The notes: generated by a model not told the origin, from the sequence alone. 57,280 nucleotides of DNA from Saprospiraceae bacterium (GCA_019634045.1 JAHQWA010000005.1:1-57280), one strand, 5' to 3'; counted from the first letter of the stretch, positions 7,237-16,881 are shown. Made by a program: numbers and translations.

Positions 7237-8643
7237 CTATTTTAACTCAAATACCTGGCCAAGGGTAGGAATCTCTACCTGTCTGAAACCATTCTCGTCC
7301 AACATGTCCCGGAAGTTTTCCTGGCGGTCTAGCACTCCATGTACTAAGAAAAGTTTCTTGAGATGCCCACGTTGGTTATGGATAAATTCCACCATTTCAT
7401 TCCGGTCCGCGTGTGCGGAGAAAGAATCCATGATTTCGACATCTGCTCTGACGGGTTTGAGGTCGCCAAAGAGCCTTAGTTCTTCGGCGCCATCGCGGAG
7501 CTTTCCACCGGGAGTGTTGGGGGAACAGTAGCCTACAATTAGAATGGTGTTTTTCTCTTTATCCAAACTATTGTATAGATGGTGCTTGACCCGCCCCGCG
7601 TTCATCATACCTGAAGCACTGATGATGATACAAGGCTCAGTAGTGTGGTTAAGATGTTTTGAAACCTCTACTGACTTGACATAGGTCAGGGCATTAAAGC
7701 CGAAAGGGTTATCATCCACGAGCATATATTCATGCAACTGATTGTCGAAGCATTCTGGATGAGATCCGAAGATAGTAGTAGCGTTGACAGCCAGAGGGCT
7801 GTCTACATAGACTGGAATATGTGGTAATCTTCCTTTGGTTTCCAATTGATCCAGCATGTATACAATCTCTTGCGTTCTTCCTACACTAAAAGCAGGGATC
7901 AGCAATTTGCCTTTCTTTTCGACGCAAGTCTCTTTAATGATTTCAAGGAAACGTTCCATCTCGGATGGGGCAGCCATGTGATCCTTATCCCCGTAGGTCG
8001 ATTCGCAGATAAGGTACTCTACTTCCGGCATCGGGATTGGATCGCGTAGGATGGGCCGATTGGGGCGACCAATGTCTCCGGTAAATCCAATCATTCTGGT
8101 CCGGCCATTTTCACGAATTTTCAATGTTACGCTAGCACTGCCAAGAATATGCCCTGCGTCTCGGAATAACACTTCTACTCCTTCGTGAATTTGAAACCAA
8201 CGATCATAAGCATAGCTGACGAACTGCTTCATGGTCTGATGTGCATGCTCGGCTTTATACAACGGCTCTCTCACTTCAAATTTCTTTCCCTTCTTTTTCA
8301 TCCGCTTATTAAAGTACTGGGCATCCCTGGTTTGGATCATCGCACTATCTAAGAGCATGATGGAGCATAAACTACGAGTGGCGTGCGTGCTATGGATACA
8401 TCCTGAGAATCCATCCTTGACCAGCTTGGGAATGCGTCCGGAATGATCAATATGAGCGTGGGAAAGAATAAGACAATTGATTTCTTCTGGTTTGAACAAG
8501 AAATTCTCATTGAAATCCTTCATGTGATTGCTATAGCCTTGATACAGGCCACAATCCAATAAGATCTTATATCCATCACTAAGGGTGATCAAATGGCAAC
8601 TTCCGGTCACTTCACGTGCGGCACCACAGAATTGTACAGTCAT
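7237..8643 (-). CDS. MBL-fold metallo-hydrolase with beta-CASP domain (CPSF/YSH1-like)
   Basis: A 468-residue cytoplasmic protein of the metallo-beta-lactamase superfamily, RNA-processing subgroup. The frame opens upstream, but MTVQFCGAAREVTGSCH is the usual family N-terminus, so the ATG at 8643 is chosen. The zinc motif HAHIDH is at residues 62-67, followed by GSASV with a metal His (DAGHILGSA), the beta-CASP insertion, a CIIISASGMMNAGR segment, and the C-terminal DSFSAHAD and LVHGV motifs. Homologues in archaea and eukaryotes are RNA endonucleases; bacterial members are usually assigned as putative RNA-processing exonucleases. It stands alone between two minus-strand units. Confidence 0.92.
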   Translation of the reverse strand: MTVQFCGAAREVTGSCHLITLSDGYKILLDCGLYQGYSNHMKDFNENFLFKPEEINCLILSHAHIDHSGRIPKLVKDGFSGCIHSTHATRSLCSIMLLDSAMIQTRDAQYFNKRMKKKGKKFEVREPLYKAEHAHQTMKQFVSYAYDRWFQIHEGVEVLFRDAGHILGSASVTLKIRENGRTRMIGFTGDIGRPNRPILRDPIPMPEVEYLICESTYGDKDHMAAPSEMERFLEIIKETCVEKKGKLLIPAFSVGRTQEIVYMLDQLETKGRLPHIPVYVDSPLAVNATTIFGSHPECFDNQLHEYMLVDDNPFGFNALTYVKSVEVSKHLNHTTEPCIIISASGMMNAGRVKHHLYNSLDKEKNTILIVGYCSPNTPGGKLRDGAEELRLFGDLKPVRADVEIMDSFSAHADRNEMVEFIHNQRGHLKKLFLVHGVLDRQENFRDMLDENGFRQVEIPTLGQVFELK

Positions 8644-8801
8644 GTTTTTGCGTATTGTAGTCAGCTCTATTGAGAGAACCACTCAATATAAAAAGAAGTT
8701 GTTTAAAAATGATTGATTGGCTGTAATTGGTATTTTAAGTTAACCACAAAAATTGTCGGAGAAGGAACTTTCACTACAAAAAACTCCTAAATAGCCTCAA
8801 C

Positions 8802-8828
8802 AAAAAAACCACTCGCGGAAACGAGTGG
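8802..8828 (-). terminator. Intrinsic terminator of the ECF sigma operon
   Basis: Seven-pair stem CCACTCG (8809-8815) / CGAGTGG (8822-8828) with a 6-base loop. On the minus strand the stem is followed directly by TTTTTTT (8808-8802). It lies 60 bp past the stop of the gene at 8889-10070, so it ends the minus-strand operon 11279-8889. Confidence 0.9.
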
Positions 8829-8888
8829 CTTACCCTTAATATAAAATTGGATTAGTATAAAATGCTTAATAAAAAGCCGTGCCAGTGG

Positions 8889-10070
8889 CTAGTTATGCTT
8901 GACCTTTAGTGCTCCGTAGTTGAGGCGGGCTTTGATCAAGGCTTCACCAGCGTTGCTCCCTTCATGACCCATCACTTCATGCGTGGTGGATTTGGCTTTT
9001 TCGTAAGTAATGGTCATACTCTTGGGATAACCAATACCTGCATAGTCGGCCAATGCATCCAGTTTATACTGAGCCCCAGATTCTACACCGACTTGAAAGT
9101 CGGTAAATCTACCCAGAAGATTCACCCCAGAAAAACCTTTTGCCATGCGGGTTATAACCAAGCCTCCGTTGTCTAATTCCACATCTAGCTGTTTGGCCAC
9201 TTTGGAGGCAGTGACGATAGAATATTTAGAGTCTACAAAAACATTGGAGGCCTCGACGATTTCTATATTGTCATATTGGCCACTATTCCTGAAGTTTGCG
9301 ACTTGTCCAAGCTTATAATTATCATATTTGGAATCAACGCGTACATCCTGAGCATCTTCAATTGATAGGTTACTGTAGCGAGAAGAGATATTTACTTCTT
9401 CTGCCGTTGATAACTTCAGGGTACAATGGTTTAGATTAGCGTCGACATACTTCGCTTTATCGATTCTACCATTGCAAAACGCAAGATTCAATTCAGTCTC
9501 CTTATCTAAGCCGGCAAACTGGAAGTTGCCGTATTTCATATCCACTGTAGCACTCCCCTCTAACTCGCCTACCAAGACATCACAATGTTTAGTATCCAGT
9601 TCTAGGTGAATACTCGCTGGCATATGAATCTCATAATTGATGGTGTAGTCGGTCTTATTATCACCCCATCCGGCCCACCAATCTTTATTGGTAGAGATAT
9701 TAGTGGCCGCCTTTACATAGTTTGGATTATTGGTGAAGTCTACATTGATTCGTTCAAATACTTCTTGAGCAGAAGTTTCATTTAGGGTACGAACAACGAT
9801 CTGTACTTCGACTTTTACACGATTGCGATCCCAGGTGTTTACTTCCACCTTCCCGTATTTCGTGAGGACTTCTACCGTCCCATCGCTACTGATATCAAAT
9901 TCCTTCTTGATCGTTTTGGTGAACTCTCTCCTGCCTTCCTCTTCATCAGAAGGTACTCCAGCTGCACCCAGTAAAACGATCAATAGCAACCAAGCTACTC
10001 TAGGGGCCTTGGCAAGGCCAAGGAAGGTAGCTTTTCGAGAGTTCCCGTGTTGCTTAAATACTAATTTCAT
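8889..10070 (-). CDS. Exported beta-strand-repeat protein (DUF4097-like), last gene of ECF operon
   Basis: A 393-residue product if started at the ATG at 10070, which overlaps the stop of the gene upstream by 17 bases; the longer frame to 10136 lies wholly inside that gene. A hydrophobic stretch (VAWLLLIVLLGAAGV, residues 26-40) after a basic N-terminus looks like a signal peptide or anchor. The rest is rich in short strands repeating about every 20 residues (MKYGNFQF, SRYSNLSI, SKYDNYKL, GQYDNIEI, SKYSIVTA), as in DUF4097-type beta-solenoid proteins. Position after a sigma factor and an anti-sigma-like gene suggests it takes part in, or is the target of, that envelope response. Function is unknown. 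Confidence 0.75.
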   Translation of the reverse strand: MKLVFKQHGNSRKATFLGLAKAPRVAWLLLIVLLGAAGVPSDEEEGRREFTKTIKKEFDISSDGTVEVLTKYGKVEVNTWDRNRVKVEVQIVVRTLNETSAQEVFERINVDFTNNPNYVKAATNISTNKDWWAGWGDNKTDYTINYEIHMPASIHLELDTKHCDVLVGELEGSATVDMKYGNFQFAGLDKETELNLAFCNGRIDKAKYVDANLNHCTLKLSTAEEVNISSRYSNLSIEDAQDVRVDSKYDNYKLGQVANFRNSGQYDNIEIVEASNVFVDSKYSIVTASKVAKQLDVELDNGGLVITRMAKGFSGVNLLGRFTDFQVGVESGAQYKLDALADYAGIGYPKSMTITYEKAKSTTHEVMGHEGSNAGEALIKARLNYGALKVKHN

Positions 10071-10623
10071 TGCTTTTCTTCTTTTTAACCACCGGCTCTG
10101 TGTTTGGTGCTTCGGAACCGATACGCTCCAATACACGCTCCAGGATCTTAACCTTAATTTGATAACTTCTGATCAGGTTGGTTACGATCTGTTCTTCGGC
10201 TCCTTTGGGAGCTACCTCTAGTTCCAGTCGTAACTCTTCCATCGCTTCGTCAATAAACTGGAGGTCGCCGACTACTTCCTGGTCTTGTGGGAAGCTGGCT
10301 AGTTGTGCAGATTTTTTCTCTATTTGTTCAAGGTAGTGTTGTTCTAGCGCAACGACTTCAGGAGAAATATCCGGAAGGATGGTTGCTAGTACACTGGGTG
10401 GAGCTTGTGTTGCTTGTGTCAGGTAGCTGCCGATCAATCCTCCAGCGGTAAAGATAAGGAGGACGGCAGCAGCAATCTTCAGCAATCTTCGACTTGTTAA
10501 TTGCTTAACTTTTTCTTCCGTTAAAGATTGCTCGATCATCGCCCAGCTCTTCAGGCTGGGGTAGGCGTCATCAAATGACTCCCGGTTATCTTTGATAAAT
10601 TTTTCGAGGCTATCTTGGTGCAT
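10054..10623 (-). CDS. Single-pass membrane protein, probable anti-sigma factor
   Basis: A 189-residue protein with a charged cytoplasmic N-terminus (FIKDNRESFDDAYPSLKSW, about residues 9-27), one transmembrane helix (LLKIAAAVLLIFTAGGLIGSY, about 46-67) and a periplasmic helical region rich in Glu (about 85-170) ending in a lysine cluster. This layout and its place 47 bp after an ECF sigma gene fit an anti-sigma factor. No zinc-binding HxxxCxxC motif is present, so it is not the ZAS type. The gene downstream starts inside its last codons (17-base overlap), which implies translational coupling. Confidence 0.7.
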   Translation of the reverse strand: MHQDSLEKFIKDNRESFDDAYPSLKSWAMIEQSLTEEKVKQLTSRRLLKIAAAVLLIFTAGGLIGSYLTQATQAPPSVLATILPDISPEVVALEQHYLEQIEKKSAQLASFPQDQEVVGDLQFIDEAMEELRLELEVAPKGAEEQIVTNLIRSYQIKVKILERVLERIGSEAPNTEPVVKKKKSNEISI

Positions 10624-10670
10624 ATCTCTATAATAAGATCTTGAAAGATTTTATTATCTCTCGGATCAGT

Positions 10671-11279
10671 TTAATAGTTTGAAAGTAAAGATTTGTTCTT
10701 CAATAATTCCTTCAGTTTCTTCTTGGCTCGACTGTACTGTGACTTGGAAGTCGCTTCGGTCACATTCAGGATCTGAGCGATCTCCTTGTGATCATAGCCT
10801 TCCAACGAATATAAGGTAAATACTACCCGATAGCCATCTGGAAGCTGAAATAATGCTTTTTTGATGGCATCGACATTCACTTTCCCTCCTCCAAAATTCT
10901 CCTCTTGATGGGAAAGTTCATATTCGTAGTTATTGGTCAGGTCTTCAAAATATATACGCTTCCGCTTGAGGAAGTTTATGCAATTGTTGACAACAATTCG
11001 CTTAATCCACGCTCCAATGGAGGATTGATAGCGAAATGTATGGAGCTTGGTAAAGACATCGATGAAGGAGTTTTGTAAAAGGTCTTCTGCATCACCTTCT
11101 CTACCTACCATACGCAAACAGATGTTGTACATACCCTTGGCATATAGTCGGTATAGCTCAAATTGAGCTTGGCGATTCCCCCGTTTACATTCCTCAACGA
11201 TCTCCCGGTGTGTACTTATGTAATCCAACTTTTTTAACTCGGGTTTTGATGTTGAGCTGATTTTTCTTTTAGGTATCAT
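10671..11279 (-). CDS. RNA polymerase ECF sigma-70 factor
   Basis: A 202-residue ECF sigma factor. The frame extends to a TTG at 11315, but the ATG at 11279 (MIPKRKISS) is the more likely start. Region 2 is visible at about residues 30-95 (GNRQAQFELYRLYAKGMYN, then DAEDLLQNSFIDVF) and region 4 at about 135-190 (LPDGYRVVFTLYSLEGYDHKEIAQILNVTEATSKSQ, quoted in parts). The signature of the last part is typical of Bacteroidota ECF factors. It heads an operon with an anti-sigma-like membrane protein and a beta-repeat protein, and likely controls that operon or envelope genes. The 236 bp upstream hold no recognisable promoter. Confidence 0.93.
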   Translation of the reverse strand: MIPKRKISSTSKPELKKLDYISTHREIVEECKRGNRQAQFELYRLYAKGMYNICLRMVGREGDAEDLLQNSFIDVFTKLHTFRYQSSIGAWIKRIVVNNCINFLKRKRIYFEDLTNNYEYELSHQEENFGGGKVNVDAIKKALFQLPDGYRVVFTLYSLEGYDHKEIAQILNVTEATSKSQYSRAKKKLKELLKNKSLLSNY

Positions 11280-11551
11280 GTCCAAATTCCGTCTGATCAA
11301 GCCTTCTCGGGTCAAGAGGGCCTGGTTTATAAGACATGAAGCAAAAACTATAGTCTTTTGATAATGAGCATTTTTCGGTCTTTGCTACATGGATAACTAA
11401 TCCTCAAGAAACAAGTTTCTATGTCTATAGACAAGCATAATCGACAAGGGTTGCATCCTGGTGGGTGAATACAAGCACACCAGCGCCAAACGCTAGATTA
11501 AGGAAGTAAAGTCAATTGATAGGGGAGGGAGCTAGGAGCTAGGTTTTACAG

Positions 11552-12343
11552 TTAATAACAATCCCAATGGAACCATACTTTATCAAAGTTCAATGCTTGG
11601 AGATCACTCTCTTTGATGAAGAAGTGAGCCGTTCCCATATCTCCCCACATGCTTTCAATATCATTATCGGTATCAAATTGGCAAAGGAGTAGATATGGAT
11701 CTTCATTGCTCCGCGGATCCTCCTGGGCAAAGTGGGCATAACCACCAATCTTATGGCCATCGGATGACACGGAATTTCCATACATTTCATAGACTGACCA
11801 TTGTTGTTCTCCAAATTGCGCAAAAAAGTCTTTGCCCATAAGATGAGAAAAGGCATGATCTTCGATTGGTACCAGTTCTTTGGCGAGCACGAATTCCATT
11901 CCAAAGGTAGTGCCAGGATAAACGGGCAAATCACCAAATTCTCTTAGAAATGAAAAATCAGTAATGAGTTGTGTTTCATCTTCTAGAACCTCAGGGGTAT
12001 AGATGAGCCGAAACCTTTCCTGTGAAAGCGGATTTTCATCGTCCTTACCATAGCCGTCATCATCGGATATGAAGAACTGCAAGATGCCGTTTTCAGGGAA
12101 AGGGGTAAGGGTAGGCATTTCTCCAAAATTGATTTGCCCCAGAAAAAACAGTTCTTTTCCATCCGTGTCAGTCGGGTAAGCTTGTTCTTTTGGCAAATAG
12201 GGTAGACCCCCAAATTTGCTCTCCCATAACTGAGTTTCTTCCTCTTTAGGGATTACTTCGATGAACTGCCGGACAGATGCCTTTAATTGGCCCTCGAAAG
12301 GCTGCAATATGTCCGGCAGTTCTAGCTGATGCTCATTTTCCAT
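11552..12343 (-). CDS. DUF1963 (YwqG-like) protein
   Basis: A 263-residue soluble protein matching the YwqG/DUF1963 family by the segments FGGLPYLP, FFLGQINFGEMP, ENGILQFFISDDDGYG, IGGYAHFAQEDPR, LLLCQFDTD and a C-terminal ...FFIKESDLQALNFDKVWFHWDCY (given in part). Members occur widely in bacteria near toxin or housekeeping genes and have no settled function. There is no signal peptide. It sits 29 bp downstream of the YceI-TPR gene on the same strand, so the two could be co-transcribed, although no functional tie is evident. Confidence 0.82.
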   Translation of the reverse strand: MENEHQLELPDILQPFEGQLKASVRQFIEVIPKEEETQLWESKFGGLPYLPKEQAYPTDTDGKELFFLGQINFGEMPTLTPFPENGILQFFISDDDGYGKDDENPLSQERFRLIYTPEVLEDETQLITDFSFLREFGDLPVYPGTTFGMEFVLAKELVPIEDHAFSHLMGKDFFAQFGEQQWSVYEMYGNSVSSDGHKIGGYAHFAQEDPRSNEDPYLLLCQFDTDNDIESMWGDMGTAHFFIKESDLQALNFDKVWFHWDCY

Positions 12344-12372
12344 GCGGGAAAGTTAAGCAATCTCCCTCTGAT

Positions 12373-13338
12373 TTACTTAGCTAAAAGTCGGTTTAATTCT
12401 AGTCCTAAGGTGTTGAATTCATTTTTTTCAAGGGCTTTTTTAGCAAAAGTTTGAGCCTTCTTTTTCTTTTTGTTCATAAAATAGGCATTAGCTAAGTTGG
12501 CATAGGTGAAGTCTTCATCAGGGAACAGTTCTTGATTGTATTGATACACGGCTATTGCTTTATCGAATTCTTTGTATTGGATCAGGCGTTGGGCAAACAT
12601 GTCAAGGAACTGCGAAGAGTGTACAAATTTTTGTTCTTGTTCATCTTTGTTCGCCTCAAAATATTCTAGTCCCGCGGCAGTTCCCTCCTTTAACATCAGC
12701 TCGTAAATGGCTTTGCCGAAAGGGTGATTAAACAGACTGTAGCGATCTGTATTGCGGATTGCCATTGTCATTACCAATTCGACATCTATCATCTCATTGA
12801 TACTACGATGAAAGAATTCCCCTTCCTCCCCAATGCCGAAATCATTGCGATTAAGTTGGAAATTCCCGGCCAAGGTAAAGCGCTCATTGCCCCAAGGGTC
12901 GGGATTAAGCGTATCAATGATTTGAAAAGGAATCTGGATTTGTTTTACTTGTCCCTTAATCTGTATCGTCCCACTTAAAGCGTACCCATCTTCGGTCTCC
13001 AACACTTTTTCGCTACTAAAGGTAATGTAAGGGTGATTTTCGACATCGAAAAAATCTGCTCGCTTCAGGTGAGCATCACGGAAATTACCATTGGTATTAA
13101 TAGTGGAAACGTCAATGATGATGGAAGCAGATAGTTTAGTAATGTCTTGTGGGTCATAAAACACATGCCCCCAGTAGTTGCCAAAGGAGCCGGGCACTTT
13201 AATGATTTTGGTAAAGTAAGTGGAAAAGGTGATGCTACTATGCCCATCATCTATTGGGAAGGCTCGGTATTGGGCGTTGAGCATTTCAGTGGCAACAAAA
13301 CTAATCAGAATGCATACGGTCAAAAGTCTTCTAAGCAT
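12373..13338 (-). CDS. YceI-domain protein with C-terminal TPR-like region
   Basis: A secreted protein of about 321 residues; the ATG at 13338 (MLRRLLTVCILISFVATEMLNAQ) gives a clean signal peptide and is preferred to the upstream Met. Residues about 25-190 form a YceI lipid-binding beta-barrel (DDGHSSITFSTYF, DAHLKRADFFDVENHPYITF). YceI proteins bind isoprenoid or other lipids in the periplasm. Unlike ordinary YceI (about 190 residues), this one continues for about 120 residues with a helical, TPR-like tail (YKEFDKAIAVYQYNQELFPD, TYANLANAYFMNKKKKKA). The fusion suggests the lipid-binding barrel is tethered to a protein partner; that is inference. Confidence 0.86.
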   Translation of the reverse strand: MLRRLLTVCILISFVATEMLNAQYRAFPIDDGHSSITFSTYFTKIIKVPGSFGNYWGHVFYDPQDITKLSASIIIDVSTINTNGNFRDAHLKRADFFDVENHPYITFSSEKVLETEDGYALSGTIQIKGQVKQIQIPFQIIDTLNPDPWGNERFTLAGNFQLNRNDFGIGEEGEFFHRSINEMIDVELVMTMAIRNTDRYSLFNHPFGKAIYELMLKEGTAAGLEYFEANKDEQEQKFVHSSQFLDMFAQRLIQYKEFDKAIAVYQYNQELFPDEDFTYANLANAYFMNKKKKKAQTFAKKALEKNEFNTLGLELNRLLAK

Positions 13339-13443
13339 AATCGTGTGATTTAAATAGTGAATTGGAAACACAATTACGCTGTAGACTTGGTAAATGTCGC
13401 CAAGCCCGAACGGGGTTAACTCATTTGTACGATTTTTATGTGA

Positions 13444-14631
13444 TCAAATATGTTGCTTCCCGGCTTTGAAGTACTGTGAAGGTGTTTGTCCGGTGAGTTT
13501 TTTGAAATAACGAATGAATGAAGTCTTGTTATTAAAACCACAAGCAAAGGCTGCTTCGAGGAGACTTACCTTGCGATCCTGCTCTCTAGCCATAAATACA
13601 ATGACCTCTTCAACTCGATAGCCATTGATGAAATCGAAGAAGTTTTTCTTAAAATGCTCATTTAATAGTTGGGAAAGTTGGTAGGGGGGGATAGCTAATT
13701 CCTGAGCCAAGCCTCTTAAGGTTAATTCATTATTGAGGAAAGGCTTCTCAGATTGCATATGTTCTTTTACCCGCTCTTTGAGTTGTAAGGCCTTTTCCGG
13801 AGTTAGGGCGGACTTTTCATATTTCTTCCCATTCTTCTTTCCAATAGGCGTCGGCTTAGGCGTTTCAATGTGCTGGAAAAGGGATAAATGTCGGAAACTA
13901 CGGTAACTAATGAGGTAGGTAAGGATGACCATCGGAATGACATATAGGAAATCTAATTCTCGAATATAGAAGCCTAGCCAGGGCGAAAGGACTAAGAAAG
14001 CCAAGGCAAAAAGGGTGAGTATATAAAAGCCCAACATCAGTCTACTTAGCCATAACACGGTATTCCGCTCTCTTTCTGTGTATTGACTTTCTTGTGTCTG
14101 TGTGAATTCTTTTAGCTGCCTCCTGCTGGCCCATAAATAATACAGCAGATGAATAAATTGCAAAGGGAAAAGAATAAGGTAGATATAATACCAAATATCA
14201 TACTCCAGCTGTGGGTAAGTCAAATAAATAAGAATACCATAACTAACGGCATGAGGATGAAGCTTCCAGGCAAAACCTAGTGGGAATATAATAAAGAAGA
14301 GGACAAAGGGAATAAAATGTCTTATACGCCTCCAATCAAAGGGCTCATTAGGATAGATTAGGGCTCTTTGATACAAGAATAATAAGGGGCCAACGGAAAG
14401 CCACGCACCTAATCTCGTTCCATAAAACCAAGGGAAGGGAATATTCACTACTCCTCTAATGGCTAGGAATTCCAACTGTAACCAGCTTAGGACGAATAAA
14501 AGTGCAGCTAGATAATAAGGGGCTAATTTTTTCTGTTGGAATCGAGATCCAATCAATAGTAGGAGTAGCAGTCCTTGTCCCACCCCAAGAATGATAAGCA
14601 CATCAAGAATATCGATTGAAAATGTAGGCAC
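13444..14631 (-). CDS. Membrane-bound AraC family transcriptional regulator
   Basis: A 395-residue protein starting with GTG. About seven hydrophobic segments fill residues 8-245 and an AraC double helix-turn-helix fills about 290-390 (LTLRGLAQELAIPPYQLSQL; EAAFACGFNNKTSFIRYFKK). It has the same architecture as the protein at 6046-7191 but is clearly diverged. It starts 46 bp after uvrB on the same strand and may be read through from it, without an obvious functional link. The signal sensed and the target genes are unknown. Confidence 0.87.
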   Translation of the reverse strand: MPTFSIDILDVLIILGVGQGLLLLLLIGSRFQQKKLAPYYLAALLFVLSWLQLEFLAIRGVVNIPFPWFYGTRLGAWLSVGPLLFLYQRALIYPNEPFDWRRIRHFIPFVLFFIIFPLGFAWKLHPHAVSYGILIYLTYPQLEYDIWYYIYLILFPLQFIHLLYYLWASRRQLKEFTQTQESQYTERERNTVLWLSRLMLGFYILTLFALAFLVLSPWLGFYIRELDFLYVIPMVILTYLISYRSFRHLSLFQHIETPKPTPIGKKNGKKYEKSALTPEKALQLKERVKEHMQSEKPFLNNELTLRGLAQELAIPPYQLSQLLNEHFKKNFFDFINGYRVEEVIVFMAREQDRKVSLLEAAFACGFNNKTSFIRYFKKLTGQTPSQYFKAGKQHI

Positions 14632-14677
14632 AGTCCAGGCTATTTTCCCCTAAAATAAGCATTAAGTAAGGATTACG

Positions 14678-16702
14678 CTAAGCTGATTTCTTGAGCTGCT
14701 CTTTTAAGGCAAATAACTCGTCTCGAAATTGGGCAGCTGAGATGAAATCCAGTTCTTTAGCTGCTTTCTTCATTTTGCGATCAGTCTGTTCGATCATGAG
14801 TTCGAGTTGTTCTCGAGTCAGGTAGCCAATTAATGGGTCAGCAGCTACGCTTGGGGTGTCATCTTCAATATACGCCCTGCTCTTTTTACCACGAATATCC
14901 AGGATGGACTGTTGTTCCATGATTTCTTCCTTGGATTTTTTGACCGTCGTGGGAATGATTCCATGCTCCTCGTTGTAAGCCATTTGGATAACTCGCCTCC
15001 GATTGGTCTCATCGATGGTTCGTTGCATCGAATCCGTCACCTTATCGGCATAGAAGATGACCAAACCATTAGAATTCCGAGCAGCTCGTCCAGCCGTCTG
15101 GGTCAGGGATCGATCGTTTCTCAAAAAACCTTCTTTATCTGCATCGATAATGGCGACCAGCGATACCTCGGGAAGATCGAGCCCTTCCCTGAGCAAGTTC
15201 ACACCTACTAAAACGTCAAAGCCCCCCAACCTCAGGTCTCGAAGAATTTCCACACGCTCCATCGTATCCACTTCTGAGTGAATATATCTCACTTTGATAT
15301 TGAGCTTACTCAAGTATTTCGTCAATTCCTCCGCCATTCTTTTGGTGAGTGTGGTAACCAGCACTCGCTCATCCTTCTTGATCCGTTCATCCACCTCTTC
15401 TAATAAATCATCGATCTGATTTAAACTTGGGCGTACCTCAATAGGCGGATCCAAAAGCCCAGTAGGACGAATCAATTGTTCAACAATTAATCCCCCGGTT
15501 TGCTCCAGTTCGTAGTTACTTGGGGTGGCGCTCACAAAAATCGTTTGATTGACAATGCTTTCAAACTCGGTGAAATTCAAAGGCCTATTATCCATGGCGG
15601 ATGGCAGCCGGAAGCCAAAATTCACCAGGCTTAATTTCCGAGCTCGATCTCCACCATACATACCTCGCACTTGAGGGATTGTTACGTGACTTTCATCAAT
15701 GACGAGCAAAAAGTCATCAGGGAAGTAATCTAGCAGGCAAAATGGGCGAGTACCCTGTCTTCGGCCATCAAAGAAGCGAGAATAATTTTCCACGCCATTG
15801 CAATAGCCCAACTCTCGGATCATTTCGAGGTCAAAAGTGGTGCGCTCGCGGATACGCTTGGCCTCAAGTAATCTTCTTTCTTTTTCGAAGTACTTTTCTT
15901 GTTCGTGTAGCTCATCCTCAATTTCTTTAATGATCTCATTCATCCGCTCCTTTGGTGCTACATATAGGTTGGCTGGAAAGATAGCCGCAGTTTCCATGCT
16001 TTCGATTCGCTTACCCGATTCAATCTCCAGCCGTTCAATCTCTTCAATTTCATCCCCAAAGAAAGTTACTCGATACCCATAATCTACATAAGGTAGATTG
16101 ATGTCTACCGTGTCCCCACGAACGCGGAAGGTTGCTCGCCTAAAGTCGGTCTCGGTACGAGAATACAGGCTTTCCACCAAGCGATAGAGAAAGGTATTTC
16201 GTGAGATACTTTGTCCTTGTTGTATACGAATAATACTGCTCTTATAGTCCTCGGGGTTTCCCATACCGTAGATACAAGAAACAGAGGCTACAATAATAAT
16301 ATCGCGCCGGCCAGAAAGTAGCGAGGAGGTGGCTCGGAGTCTAAGTTTGTCCACTTCCTCATTAATCTGTAGATCCTTTTCGATATAGGTATCCGTGACG
16401 GAGATATAGGCTTCTGGCTGGTAGTAGTCGTAGTAGGATACAAAGTATTCTACTGCATTATTCGGGAAAAAGGACTTGAATTCCCCGTACAATTGTGCAG
16501 TTAAGGTCTTGTTGTGGGTTAAGACGAGCGTGGGGCGGTTAAGCTTCGCAATGGTATTGGCGATGGTAAAGGTTTTACCAGAGCCAGTAACACCTAGCAA
16601 TACTTGGGCTTTTTCGCCGATGTCAACGCCTTGTACCAATTGCTTAATGGCTTGGGGTTGGTCCCCGGTAGGTTCGAATGGAGAAATCAGTTCAAAACTC
16701 AC
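14678..16702 (-). CDS. uvrB: Excinuclease ABC subunit B (UvrB)
   Basis: A 674-residue DNA-damage recognition helicase of nucleotide excision repair, working with UvrA and UvrC. The start is GTG at 16702. Visible motifs: Walker A GVTGSGKT near residue 39, the beta-hairpin region SYYDYYQPEAY that inserts between DNA strands, the DESH box, helicase motifs V and VI (VGVNLLREGLDLPEVSLV, QTAGRAARN), and the C-terminal UVR motif (about 630-670) that binds UvrC. Length is normal. No LexA-like site can be recognised upstream. Confidence 0.98.
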   Translation of the reverse strand: MSFELISPFEPTGDQPQAIKQLVQGVDIGEKAQVLLGVTGSGKTFTIANTIAKLNRPTLVLTHNKTLTAQLYGEFKSFFPNNAVEYFVSYYDYYQPEAYISVTDTYIEKDLQINEEVDKLRLRATSSLLSGRRDIIIVASVSCIYGMGNPEDYKSSIIRIQQGQSISRNTFLYRLVESLYSRTETDFRRATFRVRGDTVDINLPYVDYGYRVTFFGDEIEEIERLEIESGKRIESMETAAIFPANLYVAPKERMNEIIKEIEDELHEQEKYFEKERRLLEAKRIRERTTFDLEMIRELGYCNGVENYSRFFDGRRQGTRPFCLLDYFPDDFLLVIDESHVTIPQVRGMYGGDRARKLSLVNFGFRLPSAMDNRPLNFTEFESIVNQTIFVSATPSNYELEQTGGLIVEQLIRPTGLLDPPIEVRPSLNQIDDLLEEVDERIKKDERVLVTTLTKRMAEELTKYLSKLNIKVRYIHSEVDTMERVEILRDLRLGGFDVLVGVNLLREGLDLPEVSLVAIIDADKEGFLRNDRSLTQTAGRAARNSNGLVIFYADKVTDSMQRTIDETNRRRVIQMAYNEEHGIIPTTVKKSKEEIMEQQSILDIRGKKSRAYIEDDTPSVAADPLIGYLTREQLELMIEQTDRKMKKAAKELDFISAAQFRDELFALKEQLKKSA

Positions 16703-16881
16703 AGTTCAGTATTTTCATTGCAATCAATAGGTGAAATCACTGGCCAATCATAGACAGCGGACATTTCCCGTATTGCTCATTTAGGTTCTTTCACGAAAGT
16801 AGGGTAAAAGTACCTGAATACAACAAAATTTCTCTGTATGTGGTTCTCGTCTGAAAAACAACTGCTAAATAGGCTAAGATA

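Noticed and set aside
10071..10136. Upstream extension of the beta-repeat gene
   Set aside because: The extra codons lie inside the anti-sigma-like gene and would put the signal peptide 22 residues further in; the ATG at 10070 gives a proper N-terminus.
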